From NCBI GenBank assembly GCA_016303195.1, contig JAEDMD010000069.1, positions 1 through 9,356 of the forward strand: a stretch of 9,356 bases of DNA, read 5' to 3'. This document shows, in pieces, positions 1 to 5,465 of the stretch; the first letter of the stretch is position 1; each line of letters opens with the position of its first letter. This DNA comes from Oscillospiraceae bacterium. GTDB lineage: Bacteria > Bacillota > Clostridia > Oscillospirales > Ruminococcaceae. Below the pieces are notes generated by a model that had not been told where the DNA came from, made no database searches, and worked only from the letters and a program-made list of their open reading frames with translations. The translations under genes and the position numbers were made by a program.

Positions 1-93
1 AGATAACCGAACAAATGCGGACAGAACATTGTAGGGGCGGCCTTTGGCCGTCCTCCAATAAACCAATGATGTCCGCTGTTCATCCTATAAGTA

Positions 94-121
94 CATGAGC
101 AGTGAACAGTGAGCAGTGAAT
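94..121 (+). repeat. Tandem 7-mer repeat, about four units
   Basis: Consecutive units read CATGAGC, AGTGAAC, AGTGAGC and AGTGAAT. The stretch 95-111 is the exact reverse complement of 494-510 and 699-715. It is therefore the inverted counterpart of the 70-bp module rather than an independent microsatellite. Confidence 0.7.
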
Positions 122-153
122 TGAATGTGAATATATATCTTTATTTAACAATT

Positions 154-180
154 TGTAGGGGCTGGCGTCCCCGACAGCCC
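154..180 (+). repeat. REP-like palindrome, GGGCTG stem type
   Basis: It has the same TGTAG head as its neighbours but a different stem: GGGCTG pairs with CAGCCC, followed by one mismatch, two more pairs and a small loop. Its closest relative in the window is the inverted copy at 3725-3751, which matches at 25 of 27 positions. This shows that at least two stem subfamilies are interspersed within one array. Confidence 0.75.
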
Positions 181-488
181 ACACCATAGGTAACGTTAAC
201 CAATTTGTAGGGACGGCCATTGGCCGTCCTCAGATAACCAAATAAATATGGACAGCCCACTACAAACACAGACAGAACATTGTAGGGGCGGCCTTTGGCC
301 GTCCTCCAATAAACCAATGATATTTGCCGTTCATGATAATGACGTTGATTCGTCCATGTAATAATTATAAAAATCCATACGTGTTGCGTTAACAACAATA
401 TTCTATCCGAATTTGTTGGGTTATCCGAGGACGGCCAAAGGCCGCCCCTACAAATTGATATAATTATACCCGATAATAGAAAAAAATA

Positions 489-558
489 CAAAGCACTGTT
501 CACTGCTCATGGTGTTATGGGTGAACAGTCCGAAAACATTCTCCGTGGTGTCCGAGGA
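489..558 (+). repeat. 70-bp module, first copy
   Basis: This segment starts CAAAGCACTGTTCACTGCTC and runs into the palindrome at 554. It recurs almost unchanged at 694-764 (one 1-nt indel and two or three substitutions), again directly in front of a palindrome. The 17-mer at 494-510 (CACTGTTCACTGCTCAT) also occurs inverted at 95-111. The module, its palindrome and the 29-bp joiner were therefore duplicated as one composite. Confidence 0.85.
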
Positions 559-693
559 CAGTCAATGTCTGTTCCTACAATGTTCTATCCGCATTTGTTC
601 GGTTATTGGCGGACGGCCATTGGCCGTCCCTACAATGTTCTATCCGAATTTGTTGGGTTATCCGAGGACGGCCAATGGCCGTCCCTACAAATT

Positions 694-764
694 CAAAGCA
701 CTGTTCACTGCTCATGGTGTTAAGGGGTGAGCAGTCCGAAAACATTCTCCGTGGTGTCCGAGGA
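694..764 (+). repeat. 70-bp module, second copy
   Basis: Near-identical second copy of the segment at 489-558, running into the palindrome at 760-785. The two copies begin 205 bp apart. The downstream palindrome is degenerate after the first copy and canonical after this one. Confidence 0.85.
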
Positions 765-856
765 CGGCCAAAGGCCGCCCCTACAATGTTCTATCCACGT
801 TTGTTCGGTTATTGGCGGAATGCTGAGAACTATTCACTTTGAACTCTTAACTTGAA

Positions 857-864
857 AAGGGAGG
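857..864 (+). promoter_or_regulatory. RBS fixing the ATG at 870
   Basis: AAGGGAGG lies 5 nt upstream of the ATG at 870. The in-frame TTG at 852 lies upstream of this site and has no comparable motif, so ATG 870 is preferred. No convincing promoter was seen between the repeat array and this site. Confidence 0.8.
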
Positions 865-869
865 TCTTT

Positions 870-2099
870 ATGCCTGATTATCCAAAGTTTACCGAGGAAA
901 TGATAAAAACTCATACCATCCTCGTTCCTGATATGCTTCCTGTTCACTTCAAACTGCTTATCGCTATTTTTGCCGAAGCAGGCTATAAACTGGAACTGTT
1001 GCAGAATGATTCACGTGCAGTCGTTGACGAGGGACTGAAAAACGTCCACAACGATGCCTGCTACCCTGCTCTGCTGGTCATCGGTCAGTTCATGGATGCC
1101 CTCAACAGCGGCAAGTATGACCCCGACAAGACCGCTCTGCTCATTACTCAGACTGGTGGCGGATGCCGTGCTTCAAACTACATCCACCTGCTGAGAAAAG
1201 CCGTTGCCAGAAATTATCCGCAAGTGCCTGTATGCTCGCTGAATTTCAGCGGTCTGGAAAAGGACAGCGCTTTCAGGATAACTGCGCCCATGTTCCTGAA
1301 AATGCTCTATGCGGTGCTTTACGGCGACCTGCTGATGATATGCTACAACAAGTGCAGAGCCTACGAGATAAACAAGGGCGAAGCTAAGGCTACGCTCGAC
1401 AAGTGGCAGCGCAGACTGGGAAATATCTTCCGCAAGGGAAGCAAGATGTTCCTGCGTACAAAGAAGATATACTCCGACATCCTCAGCGATTTCGCAAAGA
1501 TACAGCTCAGCGGTGAGAAGAAAGTCCGTGTGGGCATCGTCGGTGAAATTTACGTTAAGTACTCTCCCCTTGCAAACAACCATCTGGAGGATTTCCTCAT
1601 TTCCGAGGGATGCGAGCCTGTTGTGCCGTCACTTCTGGAATTCGTCATGTACTGCGCCGTCGGAACTTTCAACGATGCGAAAATATATGACCACATCACA
1701 AAAAATTCCATCTTCAATAAGATAGGCTATGACCTTATCTATGCAAAGCAGAAGGAGCTTATCGAGGTCATGAAACAGCAGGGAAGTTTCGAGCCTCCTC
1801 ACGATTTCGAGCATCTGCGCCATCTGGCTGACAAGTACATAAATCAGGGCGTTGTCATGGGCGAGGGATGGCTTATCCCTGCCGAAATGGCGGCTCTTGC
1901 AAAATCAGGTGTGGAGAATATCATCTGCGCTCAGCCTTTCGGATGCCTGCCTAATCATATCGTCGCAAAGGGTATGTCCCGTGCCATCAAGCAGGACAAC
2001 CCCAACGCAAACATCGTTGCCATCGACTATGACCCCGGCGCTACCCGTGTAAATCAGGAAAACCGCATAAAACTCATGCTCGCCAATACAAGGCTGTAA
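870..2099 (+). CDS. 2-hydroxyacyl-CoA dehydratase / activase-related Fe-S protein
   Basis: This 409-residue soluble protein resembles the COG3581 / HgdB-like family, related to the dehydratase subunits and the large CoA-enzyme activase fusions of Clostridia. Conserved cysteines lie in family-like contexts: C64 (NDACYPA), C99 (TGGGCRASNY), C122, C158 and C162 (CYNKC), C353 and C359 (CAQPFGCLPNHIVAKGM). The middle segment at 218-233 (VGIVGEIYVKYSP) opens a second domain. Relatives bind a [4Fe-4S] cluster, and C64, C99 and C359 are the likeliest ligands here (inference). In many Clostridia this module is the C-terminal end of a very long protein with ATPase domains. Here it stands alone, with a good RBS and start and no activase in view. 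psd begins 11 nt after its stop, so the two are very probably co-transcribed. The substrate is unknown, and fermentative 2-hydroxyacyl-CoA dehydration should not be assumed. Confidence 0.85.
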   Translation: MPDYPKFTEEMIKTHTILVPDMLPVHFKLLIAIFAEAGYKLELLQNDSRAVVDEGLKNVHNDACYPALLVIGQFMDALNSGKYDPDKTALLITQTGGGCRASNYIHLLRKAVARNYPQVPVCSLNFSGLEKDSAFRITAPMFLKMLYAVLYGDLLMICYNKCRAYEINKGEAKATLDKWQRRLGNIFRKGSKMFLRTKKIYSDILSDFAKIQLSGEKKVRVGIVGEIYVKYSPLANNHLEDFLISEGCEPVVPSLLEFVMYCAVGTFNDAKIYDHITKNSIFNKIGYDLIYAKQKELIEVMKQQGSFEPPHDFEHLRHLADKYINQGVVMGEGWLIPAEMAALAKSGVENIICAQPFGCLPNHIVAKGMSRAIKQDNPNANIVAIDYDPGATRVNQENRIKLMLANTRL

Positions 2100-2110
2100 C
2101 GGAGAATACT

Positions 2111-2971
2111 ATGATAAAAACCAGAAACGGACAAACTATCGTCACAAACGAGGGACAGAACAAACTGCTGAAAAAGCTCTACGGTTCGGCTGGCGGACGG
2201 ATACTGCTGAAAGGGCTTACCGCTCCCGCACTTTCGAGGACAGTGGGAAAATTCATGGATTCACGCTATTCCAAGCCCCTCATAAAGCCTTTCATAAAGA
2301 AAAGCGGAATAGATACTTCCGAGTATGTGATGGACTGCATTTACTCCTACAATTCGTTCTTCACACGCAAAGTCAAGCCAAGCAGGCGACCCATCGACTA
2401 CACTCCCGACCATCTCATAAGCCCATGCGATTCAAAGCTGACCGCTTATAAAATAGGCAGGAACAGCATATTCCGCATAAAAGGCTCACGGTACAGAGTT
2501 TCCGACCTGTTGCAGAATGAATTTCTTGCGGAAAGGTTCAAAGGCGGATACTGCCTTATTTTCCGCCTCGAAGTGAACGATTACCACCGCTACTGCTACA
2601 TCGACAACTGCACAAAGACCGATAATACGTTCATTCAGGGCGAACTGCACACTGTCAATCCCATCGCTCTCGAACGCTATAACATCTACAAGCGCAACAG
2701 CCGTGAGTACACTGTTATGCATACCGATAATTTCGGCGATGTTGTGCAGGTGGAAGTCGGCGCAATGATGGTGGGACGCATCGTCAACCACCACGGCGAA
2801 TGTACCGTCAGACGAGGTGACGAAAAGGGGATGTTTGAGTTCGGCGGTTCAACTATCGTTATGCTCTTTGAAAAGGACAGCATTGCCATAGATGAGGATA
2901 TTCTGCGCAATTCCGCCAACGGATACGAAACAGCCGTGAAGTACGGCGAGAAAATAGGCATTGCAGGGTGA
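2111..2971 (+). CDS. psd: Phosphatidylserine decarboxylase
   Basis: It decarboxylates phosphatidylserine to phosphatidylethanolamine at the membrane, using a pyruvoyl group made by self-cleavage. The cleavage motif GGST is at residues 245-248, so the precursor should split between G246 and S247 into a beta chain of about 246 residues and an alpha chain of about 40. Other family landmarks are D107 (SPCDSK) and H159 (NDYHRY), equivalent to the Asp and His of the self-cleavage triad, plus HTVNPIAL (180-187) and VGAMMVGRI (216-224). The length of 286 residues fits bacterial proenzymes. The RBS GGAG at 2101-2104 is 6 nt from the ATG. The gene follows the dehydratase-like gene by 11 nt and is followed 4 nt after its stop by the membrane-protein gene. 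No phosphatidylserine synthase gene lies in the window. A role in archaetidylserine decarboxylation is a family alternative. Confidence 0.93.
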   Translation: MIKTRNGQTIVTNEGQNKLLKKLYGSAGGRILLKGLTAPALSRTVGKFMDSRYSKPLIKPFIKKSGIDTSEYVMDCIYSYNSFFTRKVKPSRRPIDYTPDHLISPCDSKLTAYKIGRNSIFRIKGSRYRVSDLLQNEFLAERFKGGYCLIFRLEVNDYHRYCYIDNCTKTDNTFIQGELHTVNPIALERYNIYKRNSREYTVMHTDNFGDVVQVEVGAMMVGRIVNHHGECTVRRGDEKGMFEFGGSTIVMLFEKDSIAIDEDILRNSANGYETAVKYGEKIGIAG

Positions 2972-2975
2972 GGAT

Positions 2976-3707
2976 ATGGATAACAACAGCGAAGAAAAAA
3001 GCACAGGCACGATACTGATAAGCGTTATTCTTGCATCGTGGATACTCGGCACGATCATCGCTCTGTTCAAGATACCCGACAACGGCGACAGAAGCTGGAA
3101 AACCATTTTCGCCGTGGGACAGTTCTTTGCAGGCATTGGTCTTGTTACGACCGTATCCGAGCTTATAAAGCGGAAATTCCTCAATGCCGTAACCTCTGCA
3201 TTTATCGTAACAGGCGGTGTGATGGTGTACGAAGCGCTGAAATACCGCAGTGCAGGTCTGCATGAACGGGAGCAGATAATAAAGGCTGTCCCCTTCATCG
3301 CAACGCTTGGTATACCGCTGTTCTGTCTGGCAATAATGATACACAGCATAGCCTATCCGAAGCATATGAGAAAAATGTGTACCATGCCTGTCACGGGGAT
3401 ATGCACCGAGGTAAGAATGGTCACACGATACAAGGACGGCAGGAAATACCACAGATACATCCCTGTTCTTGAGATATCATTCAACAGCGAGCCGAGACAG
3501 ATATTCCTCAATGAGGAGCGTTCGGAGGATTCATGCCCGATGGTAGGACAGCAGAAGCAGATAATGATCGACCCCAACGGCCCTGAGAATTTCTATGATG
3601 AGGAACATAACGAGAACACCAAAGCCATTGTCTTCGGCCTCGGAACAATACTCGCTCTTTCCGTTGTCATGGAATGGGTCATCTGGAATTATGTTGTGAG
3701 AAGATAA
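2976..3707 (+). CDS. Five-helix membrane protein, DUF3592-like
   Basis: The protein has 243 residues. Hydrophobic helices lie at about 11-31, 43-61, 68-86, 103-126 and 216-239. A soluble beta-rich domain (about 131-214) sits between the last two. It contains a GICTEVRMVTRYKDGRKYHRYIPVLEI-type strand pair (141-167 region) and an IMIDPNGPENFY segment (196-207), which resemble the DUF3592 pattern of a short extracellular or cytosolic sandwich next to membrane helices. The function of that family is unknown. The ATG at 2976 is preferred to the in-frame TTG at 2961, which lies inside psd; AGGG at 2965-2968 is 7 nt upstream of the ATG. It is the last gene of the psd operon, ahead of the terminator at 3825. 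A link to phospholipid or envelope homeostasis is only suggested by position. Confidence 0.8.
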   Translation: MDNNSEEKSTGTILISVILASWILGTIIALFKIPDNGDRSWKTIFAVGQFFAGIGLVTTVSELIKRKFLNAVTSAFIVTGGVMVYEALKYRSAGLHEREQIIKAVPFIATLGIPLFCLAIMIHSIAYPKHMRKMCTMPVTGICTEVRMVTRYKDGRKYHRYIPVLEISFNSEPRQIFLNEERSEDSCPMVGQQKQIMIDPNGPENFYDEEHNENTKAIVFGLGTILALSVVMEWVIWNYVVRR

Positions 3708-3724
3708 AGTTTAAGTAAAATAAT

Positions 3725-3751
3725 GGGCTGTCGATGACGCCAGCCCCTACA
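3725..3751 (-). repeat. REP-like palindrome, GGGCTG stem type, inverted
   Basis: On the + strand the element ends CCCCTACA, so its GTAG head is on the minus strand. The stem is GGGCTG / CAGCCC. It matches the inverse of 154-180 at 25 of 27 positions. It starts 17 nt after the stop of the membrane-protein gene and is paired with an oppositely oriented element at 3778-3804. Confidence 0.75.
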
Positions 3752-3777
3752 ATTCGGCTATTTTTCGTGAATGTTTT

Positions 3778-3804
3778 TGTAGGGGACGGCGTCCTCGACG
3801 TCCC
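3778..3804 (+). repeat. REP-like palindrome, GGGACG stem type
   Basis: It has the TGTAG head, then a stem in which GGGACG pairs with CGTCCC, one mismatch, two further pairs and a short loop. The architecture is that of the GGGCTG type, but the stem sequence differs at positions that keep pairing. With 3725-3751 it forms an inverted pair separated by 26 bp, a BIME-like arrangement. Confidence 0.7.
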
Positions 3805-3824
3805 AAAATTGGTTTTCGACAGAC

Positions 3825-3866
3825 TGAGGGATGCCCATCGGGCATCCTCATTTTTTTTATTTTTTT
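3825..3866 (+). terminator. Intrinsic terminator of the psd operon
   Basis: TGAGG(G)ATGCCC at 3825-3836 pairs with GGGCATCCTCA at 3840-3850, giving 11 base pairs with one bulged G and the loop ATC. It is followed by eight T, one A and seven T. This is a textbook rho-independent terminator on the + strand, between the membrane-protein gene and the sigma factor gene. It insulates the two transcription units. Confidence 0.93.
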
Positions 3867-3910
3867 GTAACGAATCCGCATTTCGTGCAACTAATATATG
3901 AACGTTCAGA

Positions 3911-3916
3911 AAGGAG
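3911..3916 (+). promoter_or_regulatory. RBS fixing the sigma factor start at 3925
   Basis: AAGGAG lies 8 nt upstream of the ATG at 3925. An earlier in-frame ATG at 3898 would add nine residues but has no RBS and would place this motif inside the coding region, so 3925 is the better start. The promoter must lie in the roughly 55 nt after the terminator. Confidence 0.85.
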
Positions 3917-3924
3917 ATGAGCAG

Positions 3925-4407
3925 ATGTCGGATGATATGAAGAAATACTATGAAGAATACGGGCGGAAGATATTTCTCTATCTGATGACTCTCTGCTCTG
4001 ACCCCGACACCGCCGAGGAGCTTACTCAGGAGACTTTCTATCAGGCTATACGGAATATCGGCAAATATCAGGGAAAAAGCTCCGTATACACATGGCTTTG
4101 CGGAATAGCAAAAAATCTCTGGCTCAGCGAATCACGGCGGAAGAAATACCATCCCATTGCCGAACCTGACCCGACAGCTTCCGATATTTCGCCAACTCCC
4201 GATGAGGTCGCTGAAAGCAGTGACGGTAAAATGAATCTTCTCCGCAAGATACATCAGCTTCCCGAAACCGAAAAGGAAGTCCTGCTTTTACGTGCAACGG
4301 GTGAACTGAGTTTCCGTGAGATAGGCGAGCTTTTCGGAAAAAGCGAGAACTGGGCAAGAGTTACCCATTATCGTACAAAACAGAAATTGAAAGGAGGAAC
4401 GTCATGA
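3925..4407 (+). CDS. ECF-type RNA polymerase sigma factor
   Basis: This 160-residue sigma-70 family protein has only regions 2 and 4, the ECF layout. Region 2 spans about 5-75, including DPDTAEELTQETFYQAI (26-42) and the promoter-melting stretch SSVYTWLCGIAKNLW (52-66). An acidic, Pro-rich linker follows (about 78-100). Region 4 is at about 103-156 with LPETEKEVLLLR and a helix-turn-helix at 129-155 (SFREIGELFGKSENWARV). It directs RNA polymerase to a specific promoter set, normally when its anti-sigma partner releases it. The next gene is that partner, overlapping by 4 nt (ATGA), so the two are translationally coupled. Such sigma factors usually drive their own operon, but I could not identify a clear ECF promoter in the short leader. 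The regulon and the inducing signal are unknown. Confidence 0.92.
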   Translation: MSDDMKKYYEEYGRKIFLYLMTLCSDPDTAEELTQETFYQAIRNIGKYQGKSSVYTWLCGIAKNLWLSESRRKKYHPIAEPDPTASDISPTPDEVAESSDGKMNLLRKIHQLPETEKEVLLLRATGELSFREIGELFGKSENWARVTHYRTKQKLKGGTS

Positions 4408-5084
4408 AATGCTCAATTATTCAGGATCTTCTGCCCATCTACTGCGACGGACTGGCTTCGTCCGACAGCAGTGAGGAAATAGAAAAACATCTGGCTGACT
4501 GCGAAAAATGCAGGGAGGTGTACGAAAATATGACAAAAGAAATGAATATAAATATCCCCGAAAGGGATGTAAAACCGCTGAAAGCCGTAAAAAAGAGAAC
4601 ACGGATGAAAATTTTCGGCGCTGTCCTCGGAACTGCCATTGTGCTGTTTGGTATGTTCATGTTCATCTTCTGGGGCGTTGTCCCGATAACGTCCGACAGA
4701 GTGCATTACACGGCAGATGCCCACGAACAGGAAAGAGAAACTCATTATTCCGATGCAAATTCTCCCGATGAATTGGAAAATGCCAAACATTGGACAGAAA
4801 CGTCCACTGTAAAAAGCCTGTGGCTTGAATTCGACACTGATACAAAATGCTGCCGTTTCAGCACAAAGCCTGAGATGGTCTATAATGAGGACGGAAGCAT
4901 AACTACCCATCAGCATCTCTACATCTATCCGCAGGTGAAACTGCCTTTCGACAACAGAGGTGAAAATCCGGACAAGTTCAGCATCGGCTTCGATGTACAT
5001 GAGGGCGACACGCTGACCATCCATTACCGTGACAAGACCGAGGTAACAGACGTATATCAGCTATATACCGAAAATGTGGAATAA
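4404..5084 (+). CDS. Anti-sigma factor with zinc-finger domain and one membrane helix
   Basis: The protein has 226 residues. The N-terminal cytoplasmic part carries the zinc-binding anti-sigma motif H29-x3-C33-x2-C36 (HLADCEKC), with C3 or C14 as a possible further ligand. A single membrane helix lies at about 69-95. The C-terminal part of about 130 residues (96-226) would lie outside the membrane. It looks beta-rich and I do not recognise its family. It should bind and hold the upstream sigma factor at the membrane until an outside signal acts. The RBS AAGGAGG (4391-4397) is 6 nt upstream and lies within the sigma factor gene. The gene is followed by a terminator-like hairpin at 5099. The extracytoplasmic domain has no obvious protease or ligand motif, so the stimulus cannot be inferred. 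Confidence 0.88.
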   Translation: MKCSIIQDLLPIYCDGLASSDSSEEIEKHLADCEKCREVYENMTKEMNINIPERDVKPLKAVKKRTRMKIFGAVLGTAIVLFGMFMFIFWGVVPITSDRVHYTADAHEQERETHYSDANSPDELENAKHWTETSTVKSLWLEFDTDTKCCRFSTKPEMVYNEDGSITTHQHLYIYPQVKLPFDNRGENPDKFSIGFDVHEGDTLTIHYRDKTEVTDVYQLYTENVE

Positions 5085-5098
5085 CCGCATATATCTTC

Positions 5099-5125
5099 AA
5101 GGGTCGCCTTTGGCGGCCCTTTCTA
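5099..5125 (+). terminator. Probable terminator after the sigma/anti-sigma pair
   Basis: AAGGGTCGCC (5099-5108) pairs with GGCGGCCCTT (5112-5121) as ten base pairs with one T-G wobble and the loop TTT. Only a short T-rich tail follows (TTTCT), so termination may be partial. It sits 15 nt after the anti-sigma stop codon, the expected place. Confidence 0.65.
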
Positions 5126-5152
5126 AGTTATACATGGGAACAGCATTTACTT

Positions 5153-5284
5153 AAAAAAATATAAAAAAAGCGCCGCAGGCGCACGTTCTGGGGTCAAGGG
5201 GGATGTTATCTCCCTTGCAGGGGGTGAATGAGGGGGACAGCGTCCCCCTGAAAAAGTAGTAAAGCAAGCGCAGCGATGCTTTAC
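5153..5284. other. Four-hairpin intergenic element, possible minus-strand small RNA
   Basis: Four consecutive hairpins fill this gene-free stretch: GCGCC/GGCGC (5170-5182), a 9-bp stem CAAGGGGGA with a 5-nt loop (5195-5217), a perfect 8-bp stem AGGGGGAC/GTCCCCCT (5231-5249), and an 8-bp stem GTAAAGCA/TGCTTTAC (5259-5284). Runs of seven A at 5153-5159 and 5163-5169 precede the first hairpin. On the minus strand this makes GCGCC-GGCGC followed by T runs, a good intrinsic terminator, although no minus-strand gene exists nearby. It is either a mobile repeat that folds as a block or a small RNA of roughly 130-140 nt read on the minus strand. A weak candidate minus promoter is TTTACA at 5325-5320 and TAAATA at 5303-5298 (16-bp spacing). 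Transcription is unproven. Confidence 0.55.
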
Positions 5285-5357
5285 GGACGTTTCTCAATAT
5301 TTATGATTTAACGCAAAAATGTAAATGCTGTTGCCGTGAATTTGGCAAATAAAGGAA

Positions 5358-5386
5358 TTGACATTGATTTCCCTTAGTGATATAAT
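5358..5386 (+). promoter_or_regulatory. Consensus sigma-70/sigma-A promoter for the hydrolase-murF-ddl block
   Basis: TTGACA at 5358-5363 and TATAAT at 5381-5386 are both perfect, with the optimal 17-bp spacing. Transcription should start near 5393, leaving a leader of about 70 nt before the TTG start at 5466. A perfect consensus predicts strong, housekeeping-type transcription. Confidence 0.88.
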
Positions 5387-5453
5387 AAAATGTGTATGTG
5401 CGGACGGCAACCGTGCATAAAATATATTGTTATCATTCGCAAAATAAGAATTT

Positions 5454-5457
5454 GGAG
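5454..5457 (+). promoter_or_regulatory. RBS supporting the TTG start at 5466
   Basis: GGAG lies 8 nt upstream of TTG 5466. No in-frame ATG is suitably placed, and the hydrolase family's N-terminal strand begins right after this TTG. The non-ATG start may lower translation despite the strong promoter. Confidence 0.7.
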
Positions 5458-5465
5458 ATAGTACA

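Larger units (their letters stand above)
1..814. repeat. REP-like palindrome array, no gene
   Basis: This gene-free stretch holds nine short palindromes. Four have the head TGTAG on the + strand (30-55, 154-180, 206-231, 281-306) and five are inverted, ending CTACA (427-452, 554-579, 609-634, 664-689, 760-785). The main type is an 8-bp stem, GGACGGCC / GGCCGTCC or GGCCGCCC, around a 3-nt centre (AAA, AAT or ATT). A conserved 29-bp segment containing TTCTATCC and TTTGTT..GGTTAT joins copies. It is seen at 398-426, 580-608, 635-663 and 786-814, and inverted at 1-29, with diverged inverted forms at 232-260 and 252-280. At 554-689 this gives tandem units of 55 bp. Copies with an AAA or TTT centre have an A-C mismatch read one way and a G-T wobble read in the TGTAG direction. 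A GTAG head 5' of a hairpin is the hallmark of REP elements mobilised by RAYT transposases; assignment to that class is inference. Confidence 0.85.

Noticed and set aside
141..503. Minus-strand 120-residue open frame in the repeat array
   Set aside because: It consists of translated palindromes (repeating GRPY-type peptides), has no RBS and crosses both orientations of the array. It is a by-product of GC-rich repeats.
398..814. Possible CRISPR array (regular 55-bp spacing, palindromic repeats)
   Set aside because: The intervals are nearly identical to each other rather than unique, spacing is irregular outside three units, and no cas gene is present.
509..842. Overlapping + strand open frames of 68-78 residues in the repeat array
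   Set aside because: The same palindrome sequence is read in different frames, giving SEDGQWPS- or RTANGRPY-like repeats. No start signals and no family resemblance.
786..869. Promoter for the dehydratase-like gene
   Set aside because: TTGGCG (812-817) and TATTCA (831-836) are only 13 bp apart, and no better pair was seen. The gene may be read from upstream of the window.
2859..3452. Minus-strand 197-residue open frame opposite psd and the membrane protein
   Set aside because: It is the shadow of two well-supported + strand genes, with no RBS or recognisable domain.
3866..3891. TGTAAC (3866-3871) and TGCAAC (3886-3891) as ECF-type -35 boxes for sigma autoregulation
   Set aside because: They resemble ECF -35 elements, but no CGTC- or CGTA-like -10 lies at the required 16-17 nt. 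The first overlaps the terminator T tract.
4413..5024. Minus-strand 203-residue open frame opposite the anti-sigma gene
   Set aside because: Shadow of a gene with a clear zinc motif, membrane helix and coupled start.
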